From NCBI GenBank assembly GCA_012799115.1, contig JAAZLY010000282.1, positions 1 through 5,731 of the forward strand: a stretch of 5,731 nt of DNA, in the 5' to 3' direction. The number at the start of each line of letters is the position of its first letter. Position 1 is the stretch's first letter. Positions 5,604 to 5,731 of the stretch are shown here, in pieces. The position numbers were made by a program, and so were the translations under genes. The notes beneath the pieces were generated by a model, which was given only the letters and a program-made list of their open reading frames with translations, searched no databases and had not been told where the DNA came from. The stretch is from Bacillota bacterium (GTDB taxonomy: Bacteria; Bacillota; Limnochordia; Darwinibacteriales; Darwinibacteriaceae).

Positions 5604-5731
5604 GTATTATGGTGCGTTTTTTTGCTTGACGACTACGTTTGAGCCCCATTGTTCTACTGTTCACAAGCTCCCCAAGCATCTTAGGGTCAATTTTCTATGC
5701 CATATCCCACTACTTCCTCTCGACACAAAAC
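5604..5731. other. Right-edge sequence upstream of the hppA promoter, no supported gene
   Basis: These bases carry an A/T run next to the hppA promoter and otherwise nothing I can name. On the plus strand one frame is open from 5503 to the window edge, with a possible GTG at 5524-5526. Its ribosome binding site is badly spaced, and the translation is rich in Cys, His, Leu and Pro without recognisable motifs. A divergent gene starting here cannot be excluded because the window ends. Confidence 0.4.

Noticed and set aside
5524..5731. Plus-strand open frame running off the right edge, divergent from hppA
   Set aside because: The possible GTG start is about 15 bases from the nearest purine-rich site, the sequence also encodes the hppA leader hairpins and promoter, and the translation lacks any protein-like pattern.

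Overview
The window (about half G+C, by eye) looks like an ordinary stretch of bacterial chromosome. AGGAGG-type ribosome binding sites, a K+-dependent and probably Na+-pumping membrane pyrophosphatase, and compact intrinsic terminators would fit an anaerobic Bacillota-like organism. That placement is inference; no rRNA or taxonomic marker gene is present.

Layout from left to right. (1) 1-224, plus strand: the last 73 residues of a minimal (MNT-type) nucleotidyltransferase cut by the window edge, followed by an intrinsic terminator at 239-277. (2) 278-1738, minus strand: a secreted protein with two tandem discoidin-like domains of the kind found in the N-terminal half of the F-box protein FBXL4. 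Its reading frame continues past its stop for 100 more codons, interrupted by one further stop, and ends 11 bases before the 239-277 hairpin. This may be a decayed C-terminal region or downstream gene. (3) 1927-2436, minus strand: a small protein of unknown function with two membrane segments, a GTG start and a textbook ribosome binding site. (4) 2437-3111: about 675 bases without an intact gene. Two overlapping minus-strand open frames there could be one frameshifted remnant. (5) 3112-5377, minus strand: the complete membrane-bound pyrophosphatase gene hppA with its terminator. (6) 5378-5603: a leader of roughly 190 bases with a good promoter and two strong hairpins, which can form a pseudoknot. 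(7) 5604-5731: nothing convincing beyond a weak plus-strand open frame.

The three minus-strand genes point the same way but do not look like one operon. hppA has its own promoter and a strong terminator. The 169-residue gene follows a long gap, and a short hairpin overlaps its stop codon. The genes share no visible pathway: hppA is an energy-conserving ion pump, the discoidin-like protein is exported, and the nucleotidyltransferase is probably half of a toxin-antitoxin-like pair whose partner lies outside the window.

I found no CRISPR array, insertion sequence, tRNA, rRNA or obvious new defence system. The best leads are the structured hppA leader, the tandem FBXL4-like exported protein with its in-frame extension, and the possible frameshifted gene at 2594-2958.
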